DNA from: Caprimulgus europaeus
Taxonomy: Eukaryota; Chordata; Aves; Caprimulgiformes; Caprimulgidae
Assembly (NCBI GenBank): GCA_907165065.1
Contig: OU015532.1
Location: 37,738,339-37,802,338 of the forward strand
Reading direction: 5' to 3'
DNA length: 64,000 nt
Part shown: positions 1-12,944 of the stretch, piece after piece
How the letters are laid out: the number at the start of each line of letters is the position of its first letter
Position numbering within the stretch: the stretch's first letter is position 1
Notes under the pieces: model-generated
The model's database searches: none
Seen by the model: only the letters and a program-made list of their open reading frames with translations
Told to the model about the DNA's origin: nothing
Program-made: the position numbers and the translations under genes

Positions 1-3000
1 CATGTTCCCCTTCTGGAGCCAGAAACACTAAAACACAACAAGAGAGACAGAAATGTGAAGAATGTCTCAACATCTTTTTCTATTTGGGAGAAAATGAATT
101 GCATTACAAACTTCATGTCTCTAACAAGCTGCATTGCATTTAACCTTTGCCTCGCTACCACAACATCCAGCTAGAAATGTAGATGTTATTTGTCTTCTGG
201 ATAACAACATATTGGTTAGAATAGTTTCTAAACACAAGCCATTTTCTAGGGCAAATAAAGATTTGGAAGAAGGGGAAGTTCAGTTTGTTAAGCAGTTTGA
301 GTTTTACAGTAAATCATAGTAAAATCATGAGTTTGAATGCCTGAAAGGCAGTGGAAAACTGGGGCCTCCATGAGTGCTCACTGTGTGTTTCTCTCTGTTT
401 ATAGTTTTGTTGTGGCTGAAATCCTGTCCTGCTGATGTCACTGGGAATTTTGCCACTGGATTTCACTAGCAAATTGCAGCACACTTAGATTTTTAGATCG
501 TGTTCTTCTGAACACAAACAACGCCTGTGTGCTTCATGCTGCTCTCTGTGGAGAGGAGCAAGGAGACCTCGCTGAGCAGAGCTCATCCTCATCATCACCC
601 CTGTGGTTTTCATGGAGCTGTGACAGGACTGAACATGTCAAGTTTTTATTTTTCATTCATATTTAGGAAGGCTGCTGAAGGCCCAGGCAAGATTCTTTGA
701 CCATCACAACAGTGGTGGCTTTTGGAACTGTGCTCTCTCTTTGGTGAAATAAATCTACATGGTGACAAATGTACCTGCCCGGTGCTCCTAGGCATTGGGA
801 GGTAGCTGGGCTGTTTCACTGCCCAAAGGCATTAATGGAGTTCACTCAGTCCTGCTGGTTATACTCAGCTGTCATACTCTGGAAGAACAGAATTTAAAAA
901 AAATGGATCTGACAGATCTTGAGAAGGGAAAGCTGTCTTCCTTAACAGCATCAGTCACACTCACACAACACTCCTCTGTGAAGCAAAAGGTTAGGGTCAC
1001 AGCCCCAGCTGTCAGAAACAGGCACCCACATTTTTCTTACGACACGTGCGTGAACTTTTAGTTCAAAAACTTGCTCGCAGAGTGGAAGCTGCTGAGGTGG
1101 TGGCTGGGTTGGGAGCCAACCAGCATGGAGGGGAGGGCTCTCAGGAGTGCGGTCTTTGCATGGTGTGAGGAAACTGGGACCTGACTGCAGGGCTCTGAGA
1201 GCTTTCTGGTAATGACATTTGGGCAAAAACTCACTAGTTGAATATGTGGAGAAAAAGATCAGATGTATTTATTTATAAATTAACTGAAAAACGGCAGCTC
1301 CCAAAATCTGCCTGATCAGACTTATGGTTTAGCTGGACCAGCTATAGCCCAAGGTTTCTGTAGTGATGTTATTGCTGACCACAAACATTCAAACATTACT
1401 TGATTTGAAAATCAAGTTTGGTGTCCTTTACCTTCTGGGTTTTGAATTTCTAGGTATCCACCTTTTTCTCTTCTGCACTGTGAAGGCAAAAAGTTTTCCT
1501 TTCAAAGGAAAAGCCATGAATTCTCATAATAACATAACCCTGGAGTTGCATCTTTAATGAGGTGATCTTACAATATGAGACTTGCAACAGAACTGTGAGC
1601 GTTGGATGTGCGGAGTCGGATGGTGGCTGCCCTTTCTATTGCATGGGGACTGACAGGGTAATGGATTTTAAAGATCCTTGGTGGTCATTGCACTCATTGA
1701 CTTTATTTTGCCACAGTTTGCACCTGCAGAATGAGACAAGTGGCCGTGTGAGGGTCCGTGGCACTTTGTGCACATGAGAGCTGTGTTTCTGTGAGCAGTG
1801 GTTTTGGCCTTAGCAGCACTGAGCGTGTTTCAAGACTGTCAGATGATTGCATTTTTGTGATGCCCACTTCAATGGCTCTGCTCTTCTTTATATGCCCAGC
1901 TCCTTCTTGGTTGACAGTCATTAAACAGCAGAGCAGAGAGGCCATTGAGGAGGTCTCTATTAATGTGGTGAAAGTCTAGAATGATAGAGGCCTCTAGCAT
2001 AACGCAGCATAACACAGGGGTTTTTCATATTTGACAGGCATATATGAGCCCACTGTGTGATTCTTCAATGGTGTGCACCATCCTTGATTAAATTTGCTAT
2101 TGGGGAGGTGAATTTAATACCTTTGCAAATGGAAACCCAAGCAGGAACAGTGTGCAGCTCTGAGGGTCTTGTCAGTTCTAATTGACTGCTGAATCCTGGA
2201 ATTGGAGCAATGCAGTAACTGAAAAATTAATCAATTAAAATGGAATATCATTTGGCTCCTAAACGTAATGCCAACAACCTGATATTCTCAAATCTTCACT
2301 GACAAATAGACATTAAGTTTTTCCATTGTTGGAAAACAACTTTGCATGCTGCAGGGCCGAATATGTGGCAGAGAACACATCTGAGTGAACAAGTCCTTGT
2401 GCAGAAGGACTCATTTGTGTAATACATCATGGATGCATATGTGCCATCAGTATTGTCACTACAGAGTACCAGTGCAGTCCCTGCGGGTAGATCTCATGGC
2501 TTCAAACCTCCGAAATACAAGTCTGCATTGTGAGCTTGGTAAGGGGCATCCTAACCTAAGAAGTTAACTTCTGCTTTTTAATCAGTTAATAACAAATAGG
2601 ACACTGTGGTGTTTTAAGTTGTTTGAAGTCCCTATTCTCTGGACCTTGACCAGAGAGAGCATACGTGAGTGATTGTATATAGGATGAGTTGTGTGACAAC
2701 CTGGTTAGGTAACTGTCCCACTGGCCAACCTGGCAACAAAACTTACTTTTAGGGTGTCCTGAAGCGAACTGCCTTAATTTTAATACTAAAAATCATGCCC
2801 ATAGGTTAAGAATACCCTCGCCCAGGTGAAGACCCTTCCCCTGAGCATGAGTAGCAGTATTTAAAATGATGTAAATGATATGTAAATCACCAACCAACCA
2901 GGAATGGATAGGAGGTATTAATATGATAATAATGTTGTAAAATGTGTATGAAGGAAGTGATGAAACTCGATATAGGTGTGCTTGATTTGTGGAAAATCCA

Positions 3001-6000
3001 CCGAGCACCCTCCACAGAATAAACACAATATCTCTGTTGAGTGTGTGAGATTGGTTAATGGCACACTGGGCACAAATCTGCTTTTTGGACAACAAGCTGC
3101 AGGTCATTGTTGAACTTCTCTAAGAAACCAGGTCATGATTCAGTGGTGACATGAGGGGTTATGTTGTCACTCTGTTAAACACCAAGTTTGTTGTTGGTTT
3201 CCAGATGAATTGTATTTTAATATTGGGCCTGGCTAACTCCCAACCAACAGGTCCGGCCAAAAGCCTTTCTGTGTGATATTCAAAGCTAATGTGAGGAAGA
3301 GCTGTGTGGAGAATCATCACGGTTGTGTCCACCCAGTGTCGTTTCCTGGGAAGGTGAGCTGAGTGCAGGCTGAGGGCCAGCCTCCAGGAGCAGCATGGTA
3401 CCCTGCTGTCACAAAGGCAGGAGTGTGGCTCCTGAGGCCAGCCTGTCACCCAGCTTGCTCTGCATGGTGTGCCGTGCTTCCTGCCTGGGTGCTGCAGCTG
3501 TCTGGGAGAGGCTGTAACAGGACCTATCTGGTGATTGACACGGGGAGAGAGGAGAGAGTTGGTGCAGAATTGGATAGTATTCAGAATCATGACTATTTGA
3601 GCAAGACCCAATAACAAATCGTTAGGGAAAAAATCTTTCCTGCTGGAAGATGGGGAGTAGTTCCCACCTCCTGCTGTGGGGCTGGGTTTGTCCCTGGTGG
3701 GGATGTGAACTGTCCCTTTGTCCTCCTGGCTCAGCTGTGCCTGTGCACAGTATTTCTGCACAGTGTGAATTGGCCAGTTGCAAAACCACACTATTTTATT
3801 CTTAATCTTTTAATCTCCGTTTAAAGCTCTAACTCTTGAGGATGAATGATTAAAAATGTACTTCAACTTTCTTTCTCCAGCCTTAGCAAAAAGCTCTTGC
3901 AGCACGATCTTGAACACAAAGAAAATGAGCCCCAAGCTTACTATAATTAAATATCTTAATGCTTTGGGTGAGCAGTGTCCGCTCCTCAGTGCTAGCTGAC
4001 CTCTTCTCATCTCTTAGGTAACTTGTTCACTGCTGACTACATGAGCAGCTTATGAGGTCTAAAGTTGCTTTCTTCTTCTCTGTGAAAATATCTGTGGCGA
4101 CATCTGTCACGCTAGACAGTTGTGATTCACTGGGAGGAAAAGGCTGAATGTAGGTCACTTGGGTCCAAAGGGAATAGATTAGTATATCAGTGCAGGAGGG
4201 ACAAACCCACGTTGTTTGGGGCATAGGTGGGGGAATGGGCAGAGACACAATTTATGTGACTGATATGTTTGGTGGAGACCTAGACCACCCTCACTTGAAC
4301 TGTCTTACTGGCTTCATGGGTGCTACCAGGTAATTGTGAGGGCATCATCTGTCTTGATACAGAATGCTGGGTCATTTTCTCTTGTTACAGATGCTATAAA
4401 TCAGGGTTCAGGTAATGCCTAAATGGCCACAGAGCATCCAACACTTAGAAGACACATAACAAAACATTGTTCCTTTTTTTCCTTTGTTTTAATAATTCAA
4501 AAACACTTGGAAATAAGGGACATTTATACATGTTTAAATGTCTATAAAGACCAAGATATTTTTCCAGGAGGAAAAGTGCAACTTCCTATAGTGCCTTTTT
4601 TAACTCTGAAGGACCTCAGAGCATACTTTTACAAACTGTGTCTGTATGACCTTTAGCAGAGCAGTGCTCCTATATACAGTAAGTAACCTAGATAGCTTTT
4701 GCTAAGGTTTGCTATGTGATGCTAAACAGATGTCTGAATGCAGATAGCTTCATGTCCATGTGACTGTAATTTCTCTGTACAAAACCTTAACTCCTGGAGG
4801 CACTGTGTCCCCAGCTACCCATTGGGATCTCTTTCTGACAATGCTGCTGCTTTGCAGGAGAGGGGGGGGTGTGCAGCACAAGCTGCCTAGTCCCTTAAGT
4901 ATTCAAAGAGTGTGCTGTCATGTCTGTCTTCTCCCTGATACCAGATGTTGTCATGGATATTTATGGATAGAGAGGGGTATGCTTGGAAAACAAATGCTGT
5001 TTCAGGGAAAAACAACCCCACAGACCTCACACTCCTGTCCTATGCTAGTACTCAATAATTTTGAAGACCGTCACTATTTTTCAGGGGTTTCTCCACATTG
5101 TTTTCCTCCTGCAGAGAAATATAAAAGCATAAAGGTTTCTATCAGGAAAAATGGCAGTGGTCATGGCACAACAAAATTTGCCAAACAGGATAAAAATGGC
5201 TTTACTCCAGGAATGAGATTAAGATCAAATGAACATGGAAGTCAGATGTATGTATGTCTGGACATGTGGGTGTTTATACAATGGATGTGACTGTCATAAA
5301 TATATTAAAAGCAAAAATTGTAATATAGTTTTTCAGTTTTGCATAATGGACATCTGTGTGCATTAGACTTCAAACTGGGGGAAGAAATAGGCCTTGGCAA
5401 CTGCTTCACATCATCTGGGGTCTGGTTTTCCATGGTTCTGAGCAGGTTTATTTCCTCAGAGCTGTTTGGAAGAGAGTGCCCTTGGGCATCTATCTTTGAA
5501 GGGCTTTTGGCTTCCATTACTTTGCTTTATTCAACACTCCTAAAAACAAAAGTCTAGAAGGATGCCCCAGGCCATCATGTCTCCTCCCTCCAGTTATGAG
5601 CAATGTCTTCCTGCCTCTGTGCAGCTGGGCCAGAAAACTTTGAAGGATCTAGCCCTTGCTGACTGCTGAACCTATTCAGGATTACATAGCTGGGTCAAAG
5701 ATGGACATAGTTTATAGAAGTCATCTCCTGCTCTATGTTATATCTCTATGTGCTTTATCTGTATTGACTAGCAATAGAGGATGATAACTGATAGTATTGT
5801 GCACCTGCCATATGTGAAGTTGTATAATAAATTCCAGCTTCTTGGGTTACCATTCTGCAATGAATGTACATTACGACTGTATTCAGAGGGAATCCAAGTG
5901 GGTGTGATTTATGCATGGACTGCTAATCTACATGAGGGCAGAGGGGTTAGCTCATGCTGAAGCCAGTCAGTGCGTGTGGATGTGACTTGTCTGCATGCAG

Positions 6001-7922
6001 TGTGCTGCTGAGCTTGTACAACCAGCATGGCAGCAAGGACCCTGCACTCCTTAGGGCTGCTGTCTGCAAAGTGAATGAGACTGATGTGGGCTGTAGTGCT
6101 GGCATTCTGTCTTACTTTTGGCTGTCCTTCAGCGATCAACCTATGCTGTTTTGCATACGTTTGGGTCCTGGGCAAAATGATCCAAATGTGGTTCCTGGAA
6201 GCATCCCTCCCTTCTATAGACATGGACATGCAGGATCAGGATGAAATATCACAAGAAGGATGCTTCTCCACAGAGTCACTAAAGAGGTGGCTAAGTAGGA
6301 TCATTAGGTAGAAGCTGATGGCTGCCTCAGAAACAAGACTGTGAGTTCTTAGACATGAAAGCAAGGAGTTGGGACCATGGTAGGACAGATACCACCTTTC
6401 CATATGCTGAGAAGTTGGATGATGGTAGTGGTCTGTGAAGCTATCAGGGGATCACTGCTTGTGATAGACAGGTAGTAACTTAATGGCTCTTGGGGTTTAT
6501 TTGCTGCTCCCCCTGTAAACTTTCCCTGCACTGTTTTCCTCTCTTGTGATGCCCACTTTCCTCCCCAAAACTGCCCAAAAGACCAGCTTGTCAAACCATG
6601 GCAAGTCTGCTTGAAAGGTAGTGGCCAAGCCTTGTCTGTCAACACACTGTTGTGACCTGTAAGTCAGCAATATCCTATTTCTAAACTTCCCATACTAATA
6701 ACCCATGTCTGCTTGTGACAGACATCATAGGAGAGTGTGATGTTCACCTCATCCAGGGTGTAGGCATTAGCATGGAAAACACTGTGCCGTCTTCTGTGTC
6801 TCTTGGAGGAGGCTCTAAAAGTAGCATCCAAAATTTGATGGGTGTGGGGAGAACATTGCTGTGGAAACCAAACACAGAAAAATTATTGCTTCTTCTTTCT
6901 TGCCTGATACAGGATTTCTGCCTTTTCAGGTCAGATGCTTGCGGACACTTTCCTTGTCAACAGCTCAAAGTCTGTCAAAACTGTGAGGGAAGAAGAGAGG
7001 AACAAAATAGAACATGTTTAGTGCTATCCCATGACTTCCTAGCCATGAGGCAGGTACAGAGAGGGAGGTTTCTCAGGGTTAAAACAGAAGAGAGCAGAGA
7101 TGCAGTCTTGCAGAACTGGCAGAGAGTTGCCTCAGCACACACAGAAAGCAAGAAATGCCAGGAGACAGTGTAAAAGAATAGGAAGGTGGAGAGGCACCTT
7201 GGGCAAGCAGCAGTGCTGGAAAGCACACCCCAGCAGACATTCCCTGCTTCCCACTCCCACCATCCCTTGGCAACTACAGCACTGTCACAGGGCCTGGAGA
7301 AACCCTGTGAGCTGGCAGCTGTGGCCTCTTCTCAGAGGGCATTGAAAATAGCCTCTACTGGGGGCCCACCACTGGTCTCTTCAGCCCTATGTGGAACTCA
7401 AAATTGCCTGGCGCTGATAGTGCTTGTGACCAGTTAGGTGGTGTGGGGGCTGATCAGTTCCAGCTGCTTTACTCCTTCCATTGTGTTACCTCAGTTTGTG
7501 CAAGCTACAAACAAAACATTCAAATCTGTCTCTGAGCTCCTCTGTCAGCACTTGCACTTCTTGAAGATCAGAGATGGTTCTATTTAACTGTGGTAATTCT
7601 TATTGACATTTCGTAACAGAAGTTCCATGAGAGCATGGTTCTTAACCACATGCTTTACACAGTTAAACAAAGCATGACTACAACAGACTGTGTGCTGTCA
7701 GGCACAGCCTTTTCTTCTAAAGTGTTTTGAGCAGTTTTTCAGAGAAGTGTAGGGACTATTTCATGAGAAATAACAAGAGCCATGTGCACACTGGGGTTCC
7801 TAAACCCAACTGGAAATGCAACGCACTCTCTAAAACAAATGTTCTTGGCAACAGACATTCAAGAGATGGTATTTTGCAGGTTCAGCCCATCAAGAGTAGC
7901 TTGCTGCCTGCAAGGGAGGTCT

Positions 7923-7955
7923 TTGCAGGATCCTTGCAGGATCCTTGCAGGATCT
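7923..7955. repeat. Three-copy 11-bp minisatellite
   Basis: Three head-to-tail copies of TTGCAGGATCC. The last copy differs at its final base. Confidence 0.8.
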
Positions 7956-8719
7956 CCTGGGAATTTCTTGGGAGTTGCTGCAGCTCTCAGTCCTGCCCTA
8001 TCTGTGCCCTGTGCCATTCATAGCCTATCCATATGCCAGCATATGGGTTACAGAGCTGAGCAGCACCTGCCTCTGTAGCATCTCCAAGCACAGCTGTGCT
8101 CCCCAGCATCTGATTGCTGATGGTGGTGCTGTGCTGTCCTGTCCTCTCTGGGGCTTGTCTTCAGGTCACTGAAACAGCGTATGGAGCAAGTGGAGTGAGC
8201 CCACAGAGGAAAATTTCACACCGTGTGGGCCCCAGCAGGTCCAGTGTGGAGGTGACGGAGGTGACTTGGCCCTGGTCTTTGCTTTGAAGGAAGAAGATTT
8301 GCTCAGCCAGCAAGGCTGTATCTCAACCCAGTGGGTTGAAGGTGGCATTAAACCACTTCAGAGGAAACCTCTGCTGTGGAGGGTTGGACCTGCAGGGCTG
8401 GTGGGAAGAAGGTTCTGATAGGGTTGGAGATCATGGCAGTGGCAGTATGTGAGGCTGCAGCAGCAGGATAAATCAAAGGGGAGGAAGGAAGGTTTGGTGA
8501 GGTTGTTACTCCCTGGCTTCCTTTGTGTCCATGTTCATCAGTGAGACCTTCCTGGTCAGTTAGTTCTTCCAGGGAAAGACACTTACTGGGGATGGTTTGT
8601 GATCGATGCTTTTCTGTCCTGGGATTTGGCAGAGCTGACACAATCATGAAAATGAGCTTAAAACAAGAGAGAAGCATGGCAGACCCCTGCTCCATTTGTT
8701 TAGCTGCTGCTAACCACTC

Positions 8720-8837
8720 GTAAGGTATGCAAAAGCTGCAAAGTGTACATCCTGTCCTATAAAACTGCTGTTGGACTAATCTCACAGCAACTAGAATGAC
8801 TAATTGCACTTTCTTTTGAGAGTTTTGCATACCTTAC
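8720..8837. repeat. 118-bp element with perfect 15-bp inverted ends, MITE-like
   Basis: The left end GTAAGGTATGCAAAA (8720-8734) is the exact reverse complement of the right end TTTTGCATACCTTAC (8823-8837). About 88 bases lie between, themselves with short inverted pieces (TGCTGT and ACAGCA). If the outer TA is a target duplication, the ends would start AGGTATGC, which would fit a non-autonomous TA-targeting DNA transposon. No known family was recognised. It could also be a chance or functional hairpin. Confidence 0.4.
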
Positions 8838-9209
8838 TCTAGCTAAGTAATGATTCCTCATGACCCCTGGAGTGTGGTCTTCCTTTCTGAATTTAGCCAA
8901 GCCTGCTGTTACAAAAAAAATCTTGAGACCCTGAAGTCCCCAGGTGCTCTGATTTTAGTGGCTGTTTCCATGATGTTGGAGCTGGCATGCCTGTGTTCAG
9001 TGGCAGGCAGTGACAATGCATGGAGGTGAGTGGCACTGTCTGTATTATAGTCTTGCTGTTTCACAAGAGATCAGGCCTACAGGAGTTGATATCACACAGA
9101 TGTGCATGGCATTAATTCCTTTCCCTTAATCCCTTGCTTAAAAAGTTAATTTCACTAATTAAGCAGTTTCTGGTCTCTTGAACCATGTCAAAACACAAAT
9201 AAGAATGTG

Positions 9210-9830
9210 CTTTTGTTGTCCCAAAAACTGGGTCCTTCACTTGGTGTGCAAAGAGCCAATCCATGCACAGAGTGGAGGTATTTCCTTTTATTGCATACGT
9301 GCACATGTGTGGGTGCCTGTCCCAAAACAGCACACCAAATCTTCAAATCCACGGTTATTTATACACAAAGCATCAATGTATTCAGCTTCCTAATACATAT
9401 ACATTGCTATTTTATTAATTGATTGGTTAAAATCTCTTTGCCAAGCACTTAAATTAGTATGCATGCTCAGTCTTATTACTCTGCCTATTTCAATTGAGTT
9501 GGTGCTGTGAATTGAGTAGAGGGTCTGTGAGTTGGTGGTCTCAATCTCTCCCTGCCAGAATTAACTTTCCTTTAAGGTCCCAGTCTTTTGTCAAGTCAAA
9601 GCAGTTCTTCAGGGTTGGCTAACTGAGTTAGCAATTTGTCAGTTCCACTTCTGCTTTTTGATGGCTACATACTACCTATCAGACAAAGGTATATTGTTAA
9701 AATAATAATCCTTTAACTACCAGTTTTTCTATCTGTAGTTCCAGTAAAGATGGGACTACACAATGGATACTTCTAACAACAATATACCTGGTCAGGTTAG
9801 TTTATATTTTACTATAACAATTTCAATATA
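9210..9830 (-). mobile_element. Possible solo LTR (antisense), family uncertain
   Basis: The block reads like a bird endogenous retrovirus LTR in reverse. On the minus strand AATAAA (in 9278-9286) would be the poly(A) signal near the R/U5 side, and phrases around 9300-9600 resemble antisense avian LTR text from memory. No target duplication or clear TG/CA ends were found, so the limits are rough. Confidence 0.33.
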
Positions 9831-10859
9831 TATAATGGGTTCAACTTTATCCTTTAATATCTCAGCATCACTTTCAACAGTAGAAGAGCAACTCGGTCCA
9901 TTCTGTCACTGACAGGGAAAAGCAAATGTGAAAATGAGAAATGTTGAAATGAGATTAGAAGGTTTACAGTATTTCCTGAAATGTTGATATATGAATTGTG
10001 TTGGAGGGCTCAGTAATGTTTTTGACAAACCTTAATTTGTGCGAACTACTTTGCTAATCCCTAGTCTAGACAATCACATTTCCTGTGCCTGTTTGTCTTT
10101 GCTTCTGCTTTCATGTAGCAAATTTTTTTTTGGTCTGTCACAGAGCATCAGTCACAAGGAGCTGGGCTCTTCTGCTGCCATAACTCCCACTGGTAGTTCC
10201 AGCCTCCAGCATGAGGATATGGGGTGTGTAACTACATGGAGAACTTACACCTCACATCTGGACTGTCCTGTTGATGTGGTAAAAGTCTTGACTCTGCACT
10301 CAGCTGTATATGCTGTGCCTTTAATACACCCAAAGCTCATATGTGCTTATACTGACTTCTTAATGAAGTGAGAGGTGTTAATGTGAAGGGGGAGGAAAGG
10401 GGAAGTGAACTTCATTCAGTCCACCCTCCTCAGAGGGTTTGGCAGGAGACTGACTCCTTATTTCATAGAGAATCTGTGCTGCTTCTGTCAAGTATGTTTT
10501 GAATTAACAGTGATAAACATCCTGTAGTTAAACATCTGTATTCTAGGAAAAGAATTGGATAAAGCAAGACAGTCCTCAAAGATAAGTTTTATATTTGCTT
10601 TGCCAGGCTTGTTCATAGCTGTCTGGGTTCCACTTAGGGTGTTGTTTGCTCTCCTCTCTGAATCTGACTTTGCTGTTGTATGGTTTGTAATGAGCTGTAA
10701 TATCTAGGGCTTTTCTGAGGAGCTGCTGTCTTGCTGTTTCTACCATGTTTTGTATTAGCACAGACCCAATGAACTGTAGAGGTCTGTGATGCCCTTATTG
10801 CATTGTAGTTATTGTTTTCAGTCTTTTTTTTTTTCCTGTGTGTTGAGGTAATTTTGAAT

Positions 10860-11048
10860 TCTAATCCTGTTCCCCAACGTGTCTGACACTTTTGCTGGAT
10901 TTCCTATGGATTTGACAAATGGACTCTGTCTCAATATCCGAGGTACTTGTGACAATCCTGAATAGTGCTGGATCCAGAGCAAACTCCTAAGACCTGCTCT
11001 CACTATAGCCCCTCTGCTCTGACAGTGAACAGCTAGTAATTCTGCTCT
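10860..11048 (-). mobile_element. Ancient CR1/L3-type LINE fragment, left part
   Basis: The plus strand reads as the reverse of a CR1 reverse-transcriptase region; TTGAATAGTGCTGGA-like text near 10960 and the stretch up to 11048 line up with the antisense CR1 consensus as I know it. It is strongly diverged, and the older minus-strand part further left is uncertain. It continues at 11786 after an inserted LTR. Confidence 0.55.
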
Positions 11049-11785
11049 TGTTATCTGAAATAATGACTCTCGAAACCGTAGCAGTTTAGATATATTGCTT
11101 TATTTAGCACTGGGTGCTAGGAGTATGTCACCACAAAGCTAGCACACCAAGTTTGTAGAACTTCATACATTTATACAGTAAAGCTACATGAAACCCACCT
11201 ATAACCCACCTATCCTAATACATATTTACCTGTGGTTTCCCAGTGATTTCAAAGACATGCACAGTCCATATTGCCGTGTCCATTGTGTAGGCTTACTTTC
11301 CTTTTGGTGATCTTTGAGGGCCTCTGTCAATCTTTAGGCAGTGAACATTCTTTCCCACATTGTCCTTTAATGCATTAAGTCAAGTCATAAGTCACCTTAA
11401 GATAATATTGTAGGAATTTCCCAAGTCTTTGAGGAGGATAAGGATGTTCCTATTGGTGTCCATAACTCTTCCCTATCTACTATTAGTATAGATAGAATTA
11501 CATCTGTAAAAGCCTTGAAGTAATTAGTTATTTGGTTGTTCTTTGCTTATCATTATTAACAAAGCCTGCTCAAGGGAAAACTGTCTCATTTACTAATAGT
11601 CATTACATCCTGGAATTTGAACAACGTGTGTTTTAAGATTTTGTTTCCCACATATACATGCAGGAGAGCAAAGTTATTATGCTTATGAGGAAAGGCAAAG
11701 TTGCTATACTTATGAGAAAAGGCCTATATATATATATTTATATTTATATATATATATATAAAGTTTAATAATGACTTTGGTTACA
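11049..11785 (-). mobile_element. Solo LTR inserted in the ancient CR1
   Basis: The block begins TGTTATCTG and ends GGTTACA, so it has TG/CA ends, and it is flanked by CTCT on both sides (11045-11048 and 11786-11789). Removing it restores a continuous antisense CR1. On the minus strand an AATAAAGCA poly(A) signal lies near the 3' end, around 11092-11103. The U3 side has a 27-bp unit in two copies (11668-11721) and a TA-rich run (11724-11760). A 4-bp duplication would suit a class I ERV. No internal coding region is present, so it is read as a solo LTR fossil of unknown family. Confidence 0.6.
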
Positions 11786-12152
11786 CTCTGATGGTGGCTT
11801 TCCAACCAGTTTCACCCATTCCACAGTAGTTTCATCTAGACTTTTATTTCTCTAGCTTGCTAATGATGACGTCTTACCATTCCCTATCAAAAACCTTACC
11901 AAAGTCATGATGTATCTATCTATCTCCTGCTTCTCCACACCCTTAAAACTGATTACTCCGTCAAAGGAGAAAATGAGGTTGGTCTGACATGGTATGGTCT
12001 TGAAAAATCTCAGTTGGCTTCTATTACCTTGTTATCTTCTTGGTGTTCACAGATTGGTTGTTTGATTACTTATTGATGAGCTGTCTTTCTGGAAGCTGAA
12101 GCTAAGCCCTCTGAGCTATCATTCCCTGAATCCTCCCTTTTCCCTGTTTGAA
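11786..12152 (-). mobile_element. Ancient CR1/L3-type LINE fragment, right part
   Basis: TTTCCAACCAGTTTCACCC, the run around CTAGCTTGCTAATGATGACG, AACCTTACCAAAGTCATGAT and GAGGTTGGTCTGACATGGT follow the antisense CR1/L3 reverse-transcriptase consensus in order. It is the same copy as 10860-11048, broken by the LTR. Many substitutions point to great age. Confidence 0.7.
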
Positions 12153-12310
12153 GTGAGCACAAAGAGATACTGGTTGAGAGAAAAGTGAGAAATGGTTTTA
12201 GCTGGCAATTAATTCCCAGTGCTCTTTTACTGCTTTTTCAATTTGATGTATGAGTAGTGTGAGAACCGTATTATCTAGAGGAATTACCCTTAATAGTACA
12301 AGTTTAAATG

Positions 12311-12632
12311 TGTCATGGCCCTGAGGGCATGAATGGGCCTTCTTGTCCCTGCCCACTCCCTGGGGCTCCCCCAACCCTGCCCATGGTCCAGGAACCCTGT
12401 CAGCCACCCTGGGTCTCCCTCCCACAGCCCTGTTCTGCACTGTGATGGGCCCTGCCAAGGGGGGCCCATGGCCTGGCTCATCCCCAGAGAGGTGCCCAAT
12501 GCCCAGGGCTGTGGCTGCCCCAGTGCCCCCCAGCTGCCCCACTCCCGGCTGGAGCATGGGATGGTCCCTGGCTGCCAGGCACTGCCCTGAGCCCTGCCAT
12601 GGGGAGCCCCCAGGCCTCTTGGTGCCCTGACA
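12311..12632. mobile_element. GC-rich 322-bp TG...CA element with 5-bp target duplication
   Basis: The element begins TGTCATGGCC and ends GCCCTGACA, so its outermost five bases are inverted (TGTCA/TGACA). It is flanked by AAATG on both sides (12306-12310 and 12633-12637). It is far richer in G+C than the surrounding intron and has no AATAAA on either strand. The best reading is a solo LTR from a GC-rich family, orientation unknown. Long open frames on both strands are a result of its base composition, not evidence of a gene. I do not recognise the family. Confidence 0.55.
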
Positions 12633-12944
12633 AAATGGTTCCTGAAGACTTGTTACCTCTTTCAGCATTTTCAAAGAATCATAGGCTGTTGTGAGTTGGC
12701 AAGACCTTCCTGGCACTATAAATCAAAACCAGCTGTCTGCAGAGATAAGTGGCAAAGGGCAAGCGAATGACTGTGAAATATTTAAGGGCGCATGATAATC
12801 TGGGCTTTTGCTACAGATCAGTATTGTTTTCTGGCGCAAAATGAAAAAGAGAAGTTGAAGCCAGGGTTGATTGGAAAGTGGGGAAGATTCTCTTGTGGAT
12901 CACTGGGGCTCACTCTTCCAGGATTGTGGTTTTGGGACCATCTC

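Noticed and set aside
3159-3791. Minus-strand open frame of 210 codons
   Set aside because: No domain, signal or family resemblance, low-complexity composition, and inside a proposed intron. Frames of this length occur by chance in 64 kb.
4760-5290. Plus-strand open frame of 176 codons
   Set aside because: No recognisable motif and no supporting splice or promoter context.
12666-12700. CR1-tail-like AGAATCATAGGCTGTTGTG
   Set aside because: Only about 20 bases resemble the antisense CR1 tail; too short to call.
12198-12716. Open frames on both strands, up to 172 codons
   Set aside because: They follow the GC-rich inserted element, where stop codons are rare, and run past its borders.
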